Source: an uncultured Lachnospiraceae bacterium (GTDB lineage Bacteria; Bacillota; Clostridia; Lachnospirales; Lachnospiraceae). Taken from it: DNA of 64,000 bases. The position numbers and the translations under genes were made by a program. Shown here piece by piece: positions 51,973 through 60,740 of the stretch; the first letter of the stretch is position 1, and every line of letters begins with the position of its first letter. The notes beneath the pieces were generated by a model. That model ran no database searches. It was not told where the DNA came from and saw only the letters and a program-made list of their open reading frames with translations. The DNA lies in the NCBI GenBank assembly GCA_946558465.1, contig CAMNTM010000002.1, positions 62,001 to 126,000 on the forward strand, given 5' to 3'.

Positions 51973-52824
51973 ATGCTGCAGAAAAAAGAAATACTTATCC
52001 CTAATGAATTTTATGAAAAACATGCAACCCTGTACTTTGACACAGACGCAAAATCGAAAGCCTGTATCTTATATTTCCACGGAGGCGGACTATTATACGG
52101 TGTAAGAACAGATTTACCTGCTTCTCATATAAAAACCTTAACAAAAGCCGGCTACTGCATCATCGCCTTCGACTATCCGCTGGCTCCGGCAGCAAGACTT
52201 GATTTGATTCTTGAGGATGTGCACAGTTCCATCCGGCACTATCTGGAGTTTTTTTCTCTGTATACAGAAGAAAAACTTCCTTACTTTCTATGGGGACGTT
52301 CTGCAGGAGCATATCTTTGCCTGCTTGCCGGTGCCGGCAGTAAATGCAGCAAAAAACCGGCCGGTATTCTTTCTTATTACGGATATGGTTTTTTATGTGA
52401 CGGCTGGTTCATGACTCCGAGTAAATATTACAATACGCTTCCTCCTGTCAGAGAATCTGCCCTCGGAGCCGTTCCTTCCGGCATTCATGCAGAAGGAAAT
52501 CTGGATACACATTATAGTGTCTATGTATATGCCAGACAGCAGGGAAATTGGATCGATCTCATCTACGCCGGAAGGCAGAAATTTTTTTATTTAGACTACA
52601 CACTGCGCGCCTGTGAAAAAATGCCTTGTCCGCTTTTCTGCGCGCACAGCACCGGAGACACAGATGTGCCGTATTCGGAATTTCTGGAATTGTGCAGTAA
52701 ATACCGTGCTCAGAGATTTGTGGTTTCCCATAATATGCATGACTTCGACAGAGATGAAGAAAGTCCGTCGACAGCAAGGCTCCTTGAAGCTACACTTAAG
52801 TTTTTAGACAACCGGCTGTCGTAA
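51973..52824 (+). CDS. Alpha/beta hydrolase (HSL/lipase-like) embedded in the ureide cluster
   Basis: A 283-residue alpha/beta hydrolase. The oxyanion motif is YFHGGGLLYG, the nucleophile elbow is GRSAGA, and a C-terminal HNMHDFDRDEES region supplies the likely catalytic His. GAGAGGAG precedes the ATG. It lies divergent from allE and convergent with the permease gene, so it is the only plus-strand gene between the two ureide runs. Its substrate is unknown; it might act on a ureide ester or amide, or be unrelated. Confidence 0.8.
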   Translation: MLQKKEILIPNEFYEKHATLYFDTDAKSKACILYFHGGGLLYGVRTDLPASHIKTLTKAGYCIIAFDYPLAPAARLDLILEDVHSSIRHYLEFFSLYTEEKLPYFLWGRSAGAYLCLLAGAGSKCSKKPAGILSYYGYGFLCDGWFMTPSKYYNTLPPVRESALGAVPSGIHAEGNLDTHYSVYVYARQQGNWIDLIYAGRQKFFYLDYTLRACEKMPCPLFCAHSTGDTDVPYSEFLELCSKYRAQRFVVSHNMHDFDRDEESPSTARLLEATLKFLDNRLS

Positions 52825-52830
52825 ACAAAA

Positions 52831-52888
52831 GCCTGTATACCGCAGGCAGAAGTCACATAGACTTTATCTGCGGTATACAGGCCTTTTT
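52831..52888. terminator. Bidirectional terminator between hydrolase and permease
   Basis: Fifteen-base perfectly complementary arms (GCCTGTATACCGCAG and its complement) end in TTTTTTT on the plus strand; A-richness on the other side allows action in both directions. Confidence 0.9.
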
Positions 52889-52907
52889 TATTTCTTATGT
52901 TCGAAAA

Positions 52908-54263
52908 TTATTCTAATGTTGTTCCTTTTCTGAAACGTGCACAGGAAGGCATCTTCTTCATAAGTACATAGAAGATAATTCCCGTCGGAATTGTCGCTGT
53001 AAAGAAAGACACATCTACATTTAACAAACCGATTACGGCGCCTACAGCAATGGCTATAATTGCCGCCCAGTTAATACCTGCATGATTTCCACTGTCATTA
53101 TACAGATCGTTTAAAACCTCTTCTGACACATTTCTCTTATGAAGTATAAAGAAATCCGTAATCAACACTGCAAAAATCGGCGCAAAGAATGCAGAATAAA
53201 TCTTAACAAACAAATCGAGTCCTGCGGCGGAGCTGTCATTTGTCAAAATCCACGGGCAGGTACATACTGCCAGAATACCAACAAGAATAACTGCCGTTCT
53301 GTGCTTAATCTTGAATACATCCATAAACGCATATGCCGGCGGAATAACATTACTTGCAAGGTTCGTAGACAGCTGTGCGAAAATGATAAAGCCTAATGTC
53401 ACAAGAAGGACGATCTTATTGTCTACCATCTGTGCAAATGCATTGATCGGATTTGCAATACCTGTAGCTGTAGAAGCCATAGCTCCGATAAGACCAAGCA
53501 GTACCGTTGCCGGAACCATCGCGCAGAAATAGGAGGCTCCGCGTGCTGCGGAAGAATACCCTGCCTTTACCTCACGGGAATAATCGCCTGCATTCAGCAT
53601 AACTGTTGTACTGTTTCCGAAGAAAGCAATAACTGCACCGATAAACGGCATTCCCCATGTTCCGCCGTGGCTCATCAGCTTGTCGCCGATTACATCGCCA
53701 TACTGTGTAATACAGATGTACAACAGATAAATCATCGCAATAGAAATAACTACACCGCCGATATTGCCTACCCACTTAGCTCCCTGGAATCCCTTGATAG
53801 ACAGTAAAATCTGGATCAGCTGGAAAGCAATAAAGAACACCCAGATATTATCAAACCCAAAAAACACGATGGAAATGTTGTTAAGCGCAGCTCCTCCTAA
53901 CCAGGTCTGGAAGCCATACCAGACAATAGCCGGAAGTCCTCGGATCAATACCGGAATCGTACTTCCCTTTGTTCCAAACGCGCTCTTTAACTGAATCGCA
54001 TACGGCGCACCGGTTTTATAGCTGAACTGATCGTTCGCTGCAATACCGATAATCAGAATCAAAGAACCGATAAATACTGCCAGAAACAGCTGTACCAGAT
54101 TCAGACCCTTCTCCAGCTGTGCAGAACCCATCGTCAATGTTCCGATGGAAATACAGCCGCCGAGCCACAGCATCGTGTTTGATCCCCAGCTCATAATACG
54201 GTCCTGAGGTTTAATCGGGGCAAGTGAGCTCGCCTCTTTTTTTTCGTTGTTTACATCACTCAT
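52908..54263 (-). CDS. NCS1-family permease, probable allantoin transporter
   Basis: A 451-residue, 12-helix NCS1 transporter. Landmarks are NTMLWLGGCISIGTLTMG, GAPYAIQLKSAFG, IRGLPAIVWYGFQTWLGG, and NAGDYSREVKAGYSSA. The family includes PucI/AllP allantoin and CodB cytosine permeases; adjacency to allB (28 bases downstream) supports allantoin. The ATG at 54263 has GGAGAGAG upstream; a frame from 54287 overlaps allB without need. Confidence 0.85.
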   Translation of the reverse strand: MSDVNNEKKEASSLAPIKPQDRIMSWGSNTMLWLGGCISIGTLTMGSAQLEKGLNLVQLFLAVFIGSLILIIGIAANDQFSYKTGAPYAIQLKSAFGTKGSTIPVLIRGLPAIVWYGFQTWLGGAALNNISIVFFGFDNIWVFFIAFQLIQILLSIKGFQGAKWVGNIGGVVISIAMIYLLYICITQYGDVIGDKLMSHGGTWGMPFIGAVIAFFGNSTTVMLNAGDYSREVKAGYSSAARGASYFCAMVPATVLLGLIGAMASTATGIANPINAFAQMVDNKIVLLVTLGFIIFAQLSTNLASNVIPPAYAFMDVFKIKHRTAVILVGILAVCTCPWILTNDSSAAGLDLFVKIYSAFFAPIFAVLITDFFILHKRNVSEEVLNDLYNDSGNHAGINWAAIIAIAVGAVIGLLNVDVSFFTATIPTGIIFYVLMKKMPSCARFRKGTTLE

Positions 54264-54291
54264 AATCTCTCTCCTTTTTCTTTTCACTTCG

Positions 54292-55695
54292 TTACTTTAC
54301 CGGTGTGATATATTCGCCGTATCCCACTGCTTCATCCTTGTACATGCCGTCGGCTGCAACAACCTTACCTCTGATAATTGTGCATGTCGGCGCACCTTTG
54401 CCCTCCTGTCCGTCAAAACAAGATACATGTCCTTTCGTAAGAAGCTTTGTCTGGTCGCATTTCCATGCTTTTTCAGGATCTACAATGACAATATCCCCGT
54501 CAAAGCCAATCTCAAATGCACCTTTACGTCCGTACAGACCGAAAATTTTTGCCGGATTATAATCCATCACCTTTGCAATCAAAGTCGGGCTTAATCCCTT
54601 CTTGTTTACTACCATGTCAAACATCATCGGCAGGAAGAACTGAATTGCGTTAAGGCCTCCCCATGCATGCCAGATATCCTTTGTGGCATTGTCTTTTTCC
54701 TCGTCTGCTGCGGGAGAATGATCACTTCCCACACAAGAAAGCGTTCCGTCAAGCACGTAATCCCAAAGCTTCTCCATGTCTTCTTTTGTACGCATCGGCG
54801 GTGTACACTTAGCCGGCGCACCTTTTTCAAACACAAAGTCCTCCGTAAAGCCAAGATAATGCGGACAGGTCTCTGCCGTAATCGGCAGTCCTTCATGGAC
54901 AGCCTCCTTTACAACCTGCGCAACCATCGGATGGCTTACATGACAGATATGTACACGGCCGCCCGTAGCCCTTGCCATGTCAATTACATTCTTTGTTGCA
55001 ACATATTCGGTCCATACATCGTGAGAATCAAGAAAATCTCGGATCTTCTGCTCATTCGTCCTGCCTTCCTTTGCCTTTGCTTCCTTTTCTCTCTCCAGTA
55101 CCTGACCGAACTCTTCACAGTGAAAACCACACAATGCATTGTATGGCTTTAAGATTTCGAGTGCCTTACGGACATTTCCCATATTTACGGTTGGAAATAG
55201 ATCTCCGTTTGGACAGGTAAATCCTTTAAACGCCGCAACACCGCAATTATGCAGATCTACCAGATCCTTCATATTGTTCTTCACAGAACCCGGCTTATCA
55301 TCATAGTCGCCTACAAGCCCTCCCCACAGAGCAAAATCGACAACAGAATGCTTGCTGATTTTTCCCATCTTGAGATCAAAAATCTCTTTATTCATAAGAG
55401 ACGGATCGTTGTTAAGCGGCATATCAATAAGTGTTGTACAACCTGCCACAGCCGCTGCACGTGAGCCTGTCTCAAAATCCTCTCTGTACTCAAACCCCGG
55501 CTCATTCAAATGCGCATGGCAGTCGATGATGCCTGGAAATACATAATTTCCTTCTGCATCAATAGTTTCCTTTGCCTCCGCTTCTGTTCCCGGAGCAAAA
55601 AATGCCGCATACTTTCCATCCTGAATTGCAATATCTGCCTCGTAGATACGATCCGGTGTTACAAGTCTGCCGTTTCGAATTACTAAATCATACAT
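54292..55695 (-). CDS. allB: Allantoinase (AllB)
   Basis: A cyclic amidohydrolase opening allantoin to allantoate. The 467 residues show the metal motif IIDCHAHLNEPG (His60, His62), AAFKGFTC with the likely carboxylated Lys157, HICHVSHP, and GSDHSPA. Dihydropyrimidinase and dihydroorotase are relatives; the HAHLNEPG form, its size and its neighbours favour allantoinase. It leads an operon with the NCS1 permease and has a promoter with a downstream operator-like site. Confidence 0.93.
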   Translation of the reverse strand: MYDLVIRNGRLVTPDRIYEADIAIQDGKYAAFFAPGTEAEAKETIDAEGNYVFPGIIDCHAHLNEPGFEYREDFETGSRAAAVAGCTTLIDMPLNNDPSLMNKEIFDLKMGKISKHSVVDFALWGGLVGDYDDKPGSVKNNMKDLVDLHNCGVAAFKGFTCPNGDLFPTVNMGNVRKALEILKPYNALCGFHCEEFGQVLEREKEAKAKEGRTNEQKIRDFLDSHDVWTEYVATKNVIDMARATGGRVHICHVSHPMVAQVVKEAVHEGLPITAETCPHYLGFTEDFVFEKGAPAKCTPPMRTKEDMEKLWDYVLDGTLSCVGSDHSPAADEEKDNATKDIWHAWGGLNAIQFFLPMMFDMVVNKKGLSPTLIAKVMDYNPAKIFGLYGRKGAFEIGFDGDIVIVDPEKAWKCDQTKLLTKGHVSCFDGQEGKGAPTCTIIRGKVVAADGMYKDEAVGYGEYITPVK

Positions 55696-55727
55696 AACGT
55701 GCCTCCTTTAAAAAAATATTTTTTAAC

Positions 55728-55737
55728 TGGTCAACCT
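55728..55737. promoter_or_regulatory. Putative FadR-type operator TGGTCAACCT upstream of allB
   Basis: This matches the allE-upstream palindrome in 9 of 10 bases and lies 20 bases downstream of the allB -10 box, suggesting common control of both ureide runs. Confidence 0.55.
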
Positions 55738-55757
55738 TTTTTTAACATCCTGTTTAT

Positions 55758-55786
55758 ATTTTAATATATTATTCTATAAATCACAA
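55758..55786 (-). promoter_or_regulatory. Promoter of allB and the permease
   Basis: TTGTGA, 17 bases and TAAAAT on the minus strand. The 386-base gap to allH is very AT-rich and holds only this and the divergent allH promoter that I can support. Confidence 0.5.
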
Positions 55787-55960
55787 TACATTAAATCATC
55801 AAATATTCGACAATAATTTTGTATATTATACACAAAAATTTTTCGTTTATATTACCAAAAACGACTCCAGTCTATTTTTTTCATCATGAATCGACATTTA
55901 TTAATTAAAATTTGTACAAAATAATTTAAAATTTTAACAACCACTTTTTATTTTCGACAA

Positions 55961-55989
55961 TTGTAATTTTTCTTTGAATCTGATATGAT
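55961..55989 (+). promoter_or_regulatory. Promoter of allH
   Basis: TTGTAA, 17 bases and TATGAT on the plus strand, about 90 bases before the start. No TGGTCAACCA site lies between it and allH. Confidence 0.65.
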
Positions 55990-56081
55990 TAAATCCGAAG
56001 GAAACTTTTGATAAAGTATTAACAAAATCGCTCTCTTTCATGATTCAATCCCGATTTTTATGTGGAGGCAAATAGAAACTT

Positions 56082-56966
56082 ATGGAAAATCATATAAAAA
56101 AAATCTCCTGTTACGCCGGCAATATCTTAAAATCGTCTGATTATGGGAAGGTTCATTCAATATACAGACGGACTATAAATCTTACGTTTGACGGAAAGCT
56201 TGCTGCCCTTCAGACCGAAGGCTCGCCGCTGTCACCCATCAGCCTGATTACAGCACTTACCCCGGCAGACATGGAAGCTCTGAATATTACAGAGGGTGAT
56301 TCTGTAGTCTTAAGTAAAAATGGTCTAGAAATAATCTTATCCGATGTTTCGGCTGCAAAGTCTTATTTTTTTTCTTATACTGATATAGACAAATACGATC
56401 TCCGGCTTCCCGGAAATCTTTGCACGCAGAACTGTATCATACTAGCCGGAAAAATACGTGCTGCCCTGTCTCTCAGTAAAAAAGGCGGATTTCAACTTTT
56501 GTTTTCCGACAACACAAGCTGCAATACTGCTGCAGATAATGCTCTCATACTCTCTGCAGCAAAGCATCGTATGGATGCCTCCATCACCTTTTACCACAAT
56601 AAAAACTATTCTAAAGCGGCTCTGGAATTATCCGGACTCCTGGGCCTGGGCAGCGGTCTTACACCAAGCGGCGATGATTTTCTATGCGGTGTCCTTGCGG
56701 GATTACAGCTTCTTGGCAGGGAAAACAGTAATTTTGCAAAACTGCTGAGATCAGAAATACAGAAGCATCTAAAAGATACTATTGATATCAGCGCAGCATT
56801 CCTTTCATGTGCATTAGACGGACAGTACAGTCTGGCGGTAAAACAGCTGTATAATATGCCGGAAACGGCGGAAATACTTACAGCATTTTCGGAAATCGGA
56901 CACTCTTCCGGAACAGATACCCTATGCGGGGTATTATATGCACTAGAGCTTGGAACGACACAGTAG
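56082..56966 (+). CDS. allH: AllH-type DUF2877 protein, oxamate carbamoyltransferase subunit
   Basis: A 294-residue DUF2877 protein. Its hallmark is GLGSGLTPSGDDFLCG (188-203), followed by a helical segment and HSSGTDTLCGVLYALELG. The E. coli homologue (YlbF/AllH) acts with AllF and AllG to make oxamate and carbamoyl phosphate from oxalurate. Here it is divergent from allB and not beside the AllF-AllG fusion, so it has its own promoter; a hairpin follows the stop. Confidence 0.88.
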   Translation: MENHIKKISCYAGNILKSSDYGKVHSIYRRTINLTFDGKLAALQTEGSPLSPISLITALTPADMEALNITEGDSVVLSKNGLEIILSDVSAAKSYFFSYTDIDKYDLRLPGNLCTQNCIILAGKIRAALSLSKKGGFQLLFSDNTSCNTAADNALILSAAKHRMDASITFYHNKNYSKAALELSGLLGLGSGLTPSGDDFLCGVLAGLQLLGRENSNFAKLLRSEIQKHLKDTIDISAAFLSCALDGQYSLAVKQLYNMPETAEILTAFSEIGHSSGTDTLCGVLYALELGTTQ

Positions 56967-56998
56967 AGAGACAAAGGATTTTTTAACAGATATAGAAC

Positions 56999-57044
56999 GA
57001 GGGTATCGCTCAATTATCTATTTTGATAATTTTGCGACACCCTC
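56999..57044. terminator. Long hairpin between allH and niaR
   Basis: GAGGGTATCGC and GCGACACCCTC arms, with inner AATTATC/GATAATT pairing, lie between convergent genes. There is no strong T-run, so terminator function is likely but not certain. Confidence 0.6.
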
Positions 57045-57059
57045 AATTTAGAATATCCT

Positions 57060-57572
57060 TTATGATTCTTTCACCAGAAACCCCTTCTCCTTAAGCTCTG
57101 TCTCTATCAGATCAAGCACTTCTCTGCTGTCTGCATTCACGCGGTGATAATGATAATCCGACGTAATATTCTTTAACGGACTTGATTTTCCACTGCTGAT
57201 ATCCTCCAGAAACTCTCTGATTCTTCTGCGGGATCCGATATGAAGCTCTGCTTCCATACGGCCGTATACCTTGTGATTTACCATGACATTTTCAACAAAT
57301 CCTCCCAAATCAACAATTGCGCACAGCTCCTCTTCCAGCTGCTCATCCGTATGCTTCACTTTATATATCCGGCTTACTGTTTTGGGAACATTCAATATAT
57401 ACCCCCGGTTTGTTGATATAATATCATAACCTGCGGCACGAATCAGAGCAATATCCTGAACAATTACCTGACGGCTTACACCGTAAGCTGCAGCAAGCTT
57501 CCTGGCCGGCACAGGAGCAGTACTCTCCTGTATACAGCGCACAATCTCCTGCCGTCTTTCATCGCCTGTCAT
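57060..57572 (-). CDS. niaR: Niacin-responsive repressor NiaR
   Basis: The 170-residue repressor has an N-terminal HTH_11 domain (RRQEIVRCI, LAAAYGVSRQVIVQDIALIRAAG in part) and a C-terminal 3H domain with the metal-binding and nicotinate-binding histidines (HTDEQLEEEL, MVNHKVYG, DYHYHRVNA). It represses NAD synthesis genes when niacin is plentiful. The ATG at 57572 has AAGGAGCG upstream. It is the last gene of nadA-nadB-nadC-niaR and should control that operon. Confidence 0.92.
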   Translation of the reverse strand: MTGDERRQEIVRCIQESTAPVPARKLAAAYGVSRQVIVQDIALIRAAGYDIISTNRGYILNVPKTVSRIYKVKHTDEQLEEELCAIVDLGGFVENVMVNHKVYGRMEAELHIGSRRRIREFLEDISSGKSSPLKNITSDYHYHRVNADSREVLDLIETELKEKGFLVKES

Positions 57573-57611
57573 CGCTCCTTCCACCTCCTGATGCATATCT
57601 TCTGCATTTCA

Positions 57612-58463
57612 TTATATCACATGAAGATTCTTAAGAGAAATATCTAATATCGGCGCTGAGTGCGTTAAAGCCCCGCTGGAAATGTAATCTACTCCTACAG
57701 AGATAAGACGCTCTATATTTTCCTTCGTCACATTGCCTGAACATTCCGTCTTTGCCCGGCCGCCAATGTAAGATACAGCCTCTTTCATCTCCTCTACAGA
57801 CATGTTGTCCAGCATAATAATATCTGCACCGGCCGACACAGCTTCCCTGACCATCTCCATATTTTCAACTTCTACTTCAATCTTGCGGACAAACGGCGCA
57901 TATTCTCTGGCCATCTCTACTGCCTTCGCCACACTTCCTGCCGCTCCGATATGATTATCCTTTAAGAGCACTCCGTCAGACAAATTATACCGGTGATTAT
58001 ATCCTCCCCCGGCACGAACCGCATACTTCTCAAAAATACGCATATTCGGCGTCGTTTTTCTTGTATCCAAAAGCTTTATCCCGGTCCCTTCAAGAAGCGC
58101 CGCCACAGAATGTGTATAAGTAGCGATGCCGCTCATGCGCTGCAGATAATTCAACGCAACCCGTTCTCCCGACAGCAGCGCCCGGATGTCTCCTGCCACC
58201 TTCCCCATCAGCTGCCCTTTTTTTACCTCGTCTCCATCCTTGCAATATAATTCTGTCTCTATTTCTTCATCTAACAGCTGGAATACACGGCAGAATACAT
58301 CTAGTCCTGCCGCTATGCCGTCCTGCTTGCAGATAAGCTCAACCTCACCATTTACTGCTTCCTTCATCACCGCATTAGTTGATACATCCTCGCTGGAGAT
58401 GTCCTCCTTCAGCGCCTCAAGAATCAAATGATCCATCTGTAAAACCTGTGTAATCTTATTCAT
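57612..58463 (-). CDS. nadC: Nicotinate-nucleotide pyrophosphorylase (carboxylating)
   Basis: NadC condenses quinolinate with PRPP to nicotinate mononucleotide. The 283 residues show RMSGIATYTH, LLDTRKTTPNMR, GGGYNHRYNLSDGVLLKDNHI (in part), and ISSGALTHSAPILDISL. It overlaps nadB by 4 bases. Confidence 0.96.
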   Translation of the reverse strand: MNKITQVLQMDHLILEALKEDISSEDVSTNAVMKEAVNGEVELICKQDGIAAGLDVFCRVFQLLDEEIETELYCKDGDEVKKGQLMGKVAGDIRALLSGERVALNYLQRMSGIATYTHSVAALLEGTGIKLLDTRKTTPNMRIFEKYAVRAGGGYNHRYNLSDGVLLKDNHIGAAGSVAKAVEMAREYAPFVRKIEVEVENMEMVREAVSAGADIIMLDNMSVEEMKEAVSYIGGRAKTECSGNVTKENIERLISVGVDYISSGALTHSAPILDISLKNLHVI

Positions 58464-59635
58464 TTCTCCTGTCTCCTTATATTATTTTCTATATCCTTTG
58501 CTGCCCGTTTTGCAAACACCAGACTTTCCAACAGAGAATTGCTTGCCAGCCGGTTTGCTCCGTGCACACCATTGCAGCTTGTCTCTCCGGCTGCATACAG
58601 ATGTTCCATCGAAGTCCGGCTGTCTCGATCCACCCAGATTCCTCCCATAAAATAATGCTGTGCAGGCACTACCGGTATGCACTCCTTCGTCACATCATAT
58701 CCCTCTTCCAGACAGCGTCTGTATATATTAGGAAAATGCTTTAAAATAGTTTTCTTTGGTATGTACTCCATAGAAAGCCAGATATAATCTGTCCCGTCTG
58801 CCTTCATTTGTCTCTGTATTGCCTCTGTAACTATATCTCTGGGCAGAAGCTCATTCACAAACCTTTCCTTATTTTTATCATAAAGAACAGCGCCCTCTCC
58901 GCGTACAGACTCTGAAATTAAAAATCTCCGTCCCGGCTTTTCTGAATACAGCGTTGTCGGATGGATCTGCACATAATTCATATTCTGAAGGCGGATCCCA
59001 TGCCTTTCTGCAATCTCAAGCGCATCTCCGGTCAAATGAGGAAAATTTGTAGAATGCCGGTATCTGCCCCCGATTCCTCCGCTGGCGAGAATCGTATCGC
59101 CGGCGTATATCATCAGCTTTCCCTGAGAAGAATCCGCCGCAATACCTGCACACTTTCCCGATTCTATTATTATATCTGTCATCGTAGTATACTCATACAT
59201 TGATACATTCTCCAGCTGCTTTACACATTCCAGAAGCCGGCCGGTAATCTCTCTGCCTGTAATATCCTCATGAAATAAAATACGCGGACTGGAATGAGCC
59301 CCCTCTCTCGTATATAAAAATTCTCCATTCTCTTTTTCAAATGAAACTCCATATCTAACCAGCTCGCTGATAATCTCCTGAGAGCTTCTAATCATTATAT
59401 CTACGGATTCTACACGGTTTTCATAGTGCCCGGCCCGCATCGTATCTTCAAAATAGCTGTCATAGTCCTCCTCCCCCCTAAGTACACAGATGCCTCCCTG
59501 TGCCAGAAATGAATCACTGCTCTCAAAATCAGATTTTGTAATCATCACAATCTTCTTATCCTTTGGCAGATTAAGTGCTGCAAATAAACCGGCCACCCCG
59601 GTTCCTACTATAACAATATCTGTATCTACTCTCAT
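58460..59635 (-). CDS. nadB: L-aspartate oxidase, short form
   Basis: The flavoprotein oxidises aspartate to iminoaspartate, probably with fumarate in this anaerobe. The FAD motif is VGTGVAGLFAALNLP (10-24); further landmarks are AQGGICVL, the REGAHSSPRI segment, ASGGIGGRYRHSTN and GETSCNGVHGANRLASNSLLES (in part). At 391 residues it lacks the C-terminal helical domain of the 500-residue enzymes, a form common in Clostridia and not a sign of truncation. It overlaps nadC by 4 bases and follows nadA by 6. Confidence 0.93.
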   Translation of the reverse strand: MRVDTDIVIVGTGVAGLFAALNLPKDKKIVMITKSDFESSDSFLAQGGICVLRGEEDYDSYFEDTMRAGHYENRVESVDIMIRSSQEIISELVRYGVSFEKENGEFLYTREGAHSSPRILFHEDITGREITGRLLECVKQLENVSMYEYTTMTDIIIESGKCAGIAADSSQGKLMIYAGDTILASGGIGGRYRHSTNFPHLTGDALEIAERHGIRLQNMNYVQIHPTTLYSEKPGRRFLISESVRGEGAVLYDKNKERFVNELLPRDIVTEAIQRQMKADGTDYIWLSMEYIPKKTILKHFPNIYRRCLEEGYDVTKECIPVVPAQHYFMGGIWVDRDSRTSMEHLYAAGETSCNGVHGANRLASNSLLESLVFAKRAAKDIENNIRRQEK

Positions 59636-59641
59636 AACACC

Positions 59642-60547
59642 TTATCTGGCCAGCTCCAGCATCCTTTCCAGCGGTTTTACCGAAGCCTTCCGAAGCTCGT
59701 CTGCAACATGCACTTCATTTTCTCCGCTTTCTAGCACATGTTTTATTTTCTCAAGTGTAATAAGCTTCATATCCAGGCAGACAGGCTCTGTTTTAGTAAA
59801 ATAAAATTTCTTTTCTGGATTATTTTTTTCCAGCTCATACCGGACACCGTTTTCTGTACAGACAATAAATTCCTTGCTGCCGCTCTTTCCCGCATATGTA
59901 ATTATTCCAGAAGTACTTCCAATGTAATCTGACACATTCCTTACACTTTCGGCACATTCAGGATGTACAAGAATCTCGGCGGCCGGATGGGACGCTTTAA
60001 CTTTCCTTATCTCCTCCAGCTGCATTTTCTCATGTACCGGACAATACCCGTCATTATATATAAAATGCTTCTCCGGTATCTGTCCTGCCACATAATGAGC
60101 AAGATTTCTGTCTGGAATAAAGAAAATATTTTTATTTGGAAGCGCCTTCACAATCTTAACTGCATTCGCCGAGGTAACACACACATCTGAAAGCTGCTTT
60201 AACCGCGCTGTAGAATTAATGTAACACACAACTGCCGTATCCTCATAAGTATCTCTCACATGCCGTATCAGCTCTGCATCTGCCATGTGTGCCATTGCAC
60301 AATCCGCAGTCATATCCGGCATCAGCACCGTCTTATCCGGATTCAGTATCTTAGCGCTTTCTCCCATAAACGACACCCCGCAGAACACAATCGTCTGCTC
60401 CCTAAGCCCCACTGCCGCCTTACTCAGATAAAAGGAATCTCCGACATAATCCGCAATTTCCTGAACCTCAGGTCTTACATAATAATGAGCAAGTATCGCT
60501 GCATTTTTCTCTTTTTTCAATCTTTTTATTTCCCTGGCAATATCCAT
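59642..60547 (-). CDS. nadA: Quinolinate synthase NadA
   Basis: The 4Fe-4S enzyme condenses iminoaspartate with dihydroxyacetone phosphate to quinolinate. The 301 residues show the opening AAILAHYYVRPEVQEIADYVGDS (in part), FCGVSFMGESAKIL, and the cluster cysteines in TADCAMAHM, VHPECAESV and EPVCLDMK. It is the first gene of the operon and carries a promoter with a NiaR-box-like site. Confidence 0.95.
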   Translation of the reverse strand: MDIAREIKRLKKEKNAAILAHYYVRPEVQEIADYVGDSFYLSKAAVGLREQTIVFCGVSFMGESAKILNPDKTVLMPDMTADCAMAHMADAELIRHVRDTYEDTAVVCYINSTARLKQLSDVCVTSANAVKIVKALPNKNIFFIPDRNLAHYVAGQIPEKHFIYNDGYCPVHEKMQLEEIRKVKASHPAAEILVHPECAESVRNVSDYIGSTSGIITYAGKSGSKEFIVCTENGVRYELEKNNPEKKFYFTKTEPVCLDMKLITLEKIKHVLESGENEVHVADELRKASVKPLERMLELAR

Positions 60548-60579
60548 AACTCTATCCTCTCTTCTGTAAATTCTTCTTG

Positions 60580-60608
60580 ATTATAGCACTGTAATTTACA
60601 TATGACAA
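60580..60608 (-). promoter_or_regulatory. nad operon promoter
   Basis: TTGTCA, a 17-base spacer and a consensus TATAAT on the minus strand, about 30 bases before the nadA start. Confidence 0.8.
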
Positions 60609-60616
60609 GACATATA
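60598..60616. promoter_or_regulatory. Candidate NiaR operator over the nad promoter
   Basis: ATATGACAAGACATAT is an imperfect palindrome (half-site GACAT, one mismatch in the other half) that covers the -35 box. NiaR sites are inverted repeats around TGTC/GACA, so a repressor here would block RNA polymerase. Confidence 0.55.
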
Positions 60617-60740
60617 ATTTTATACATTATATAAGGATTTTGTCGAACTTTGTTGAATTTGCACAAACTATGTGATAAATTATATTTTATATGTTACTGG
60701 AAAATATTGGAATTTGCTATTTACAGCAGGAGGAACTCTT

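Noticed and set aside
54667..55152. 161-codon plus-strand frame
   Set aside because: Antisense to allB, with Cys/Arg/His-rich composition typical of a shadow frame.
58460..59635. nadB considered truncated because it is only 391 residues
   Set aside because: FAD-binding and catalytic parts are complete and the gene is tightly spaced with nadA and nadC; the short form is usual in Clostridia.
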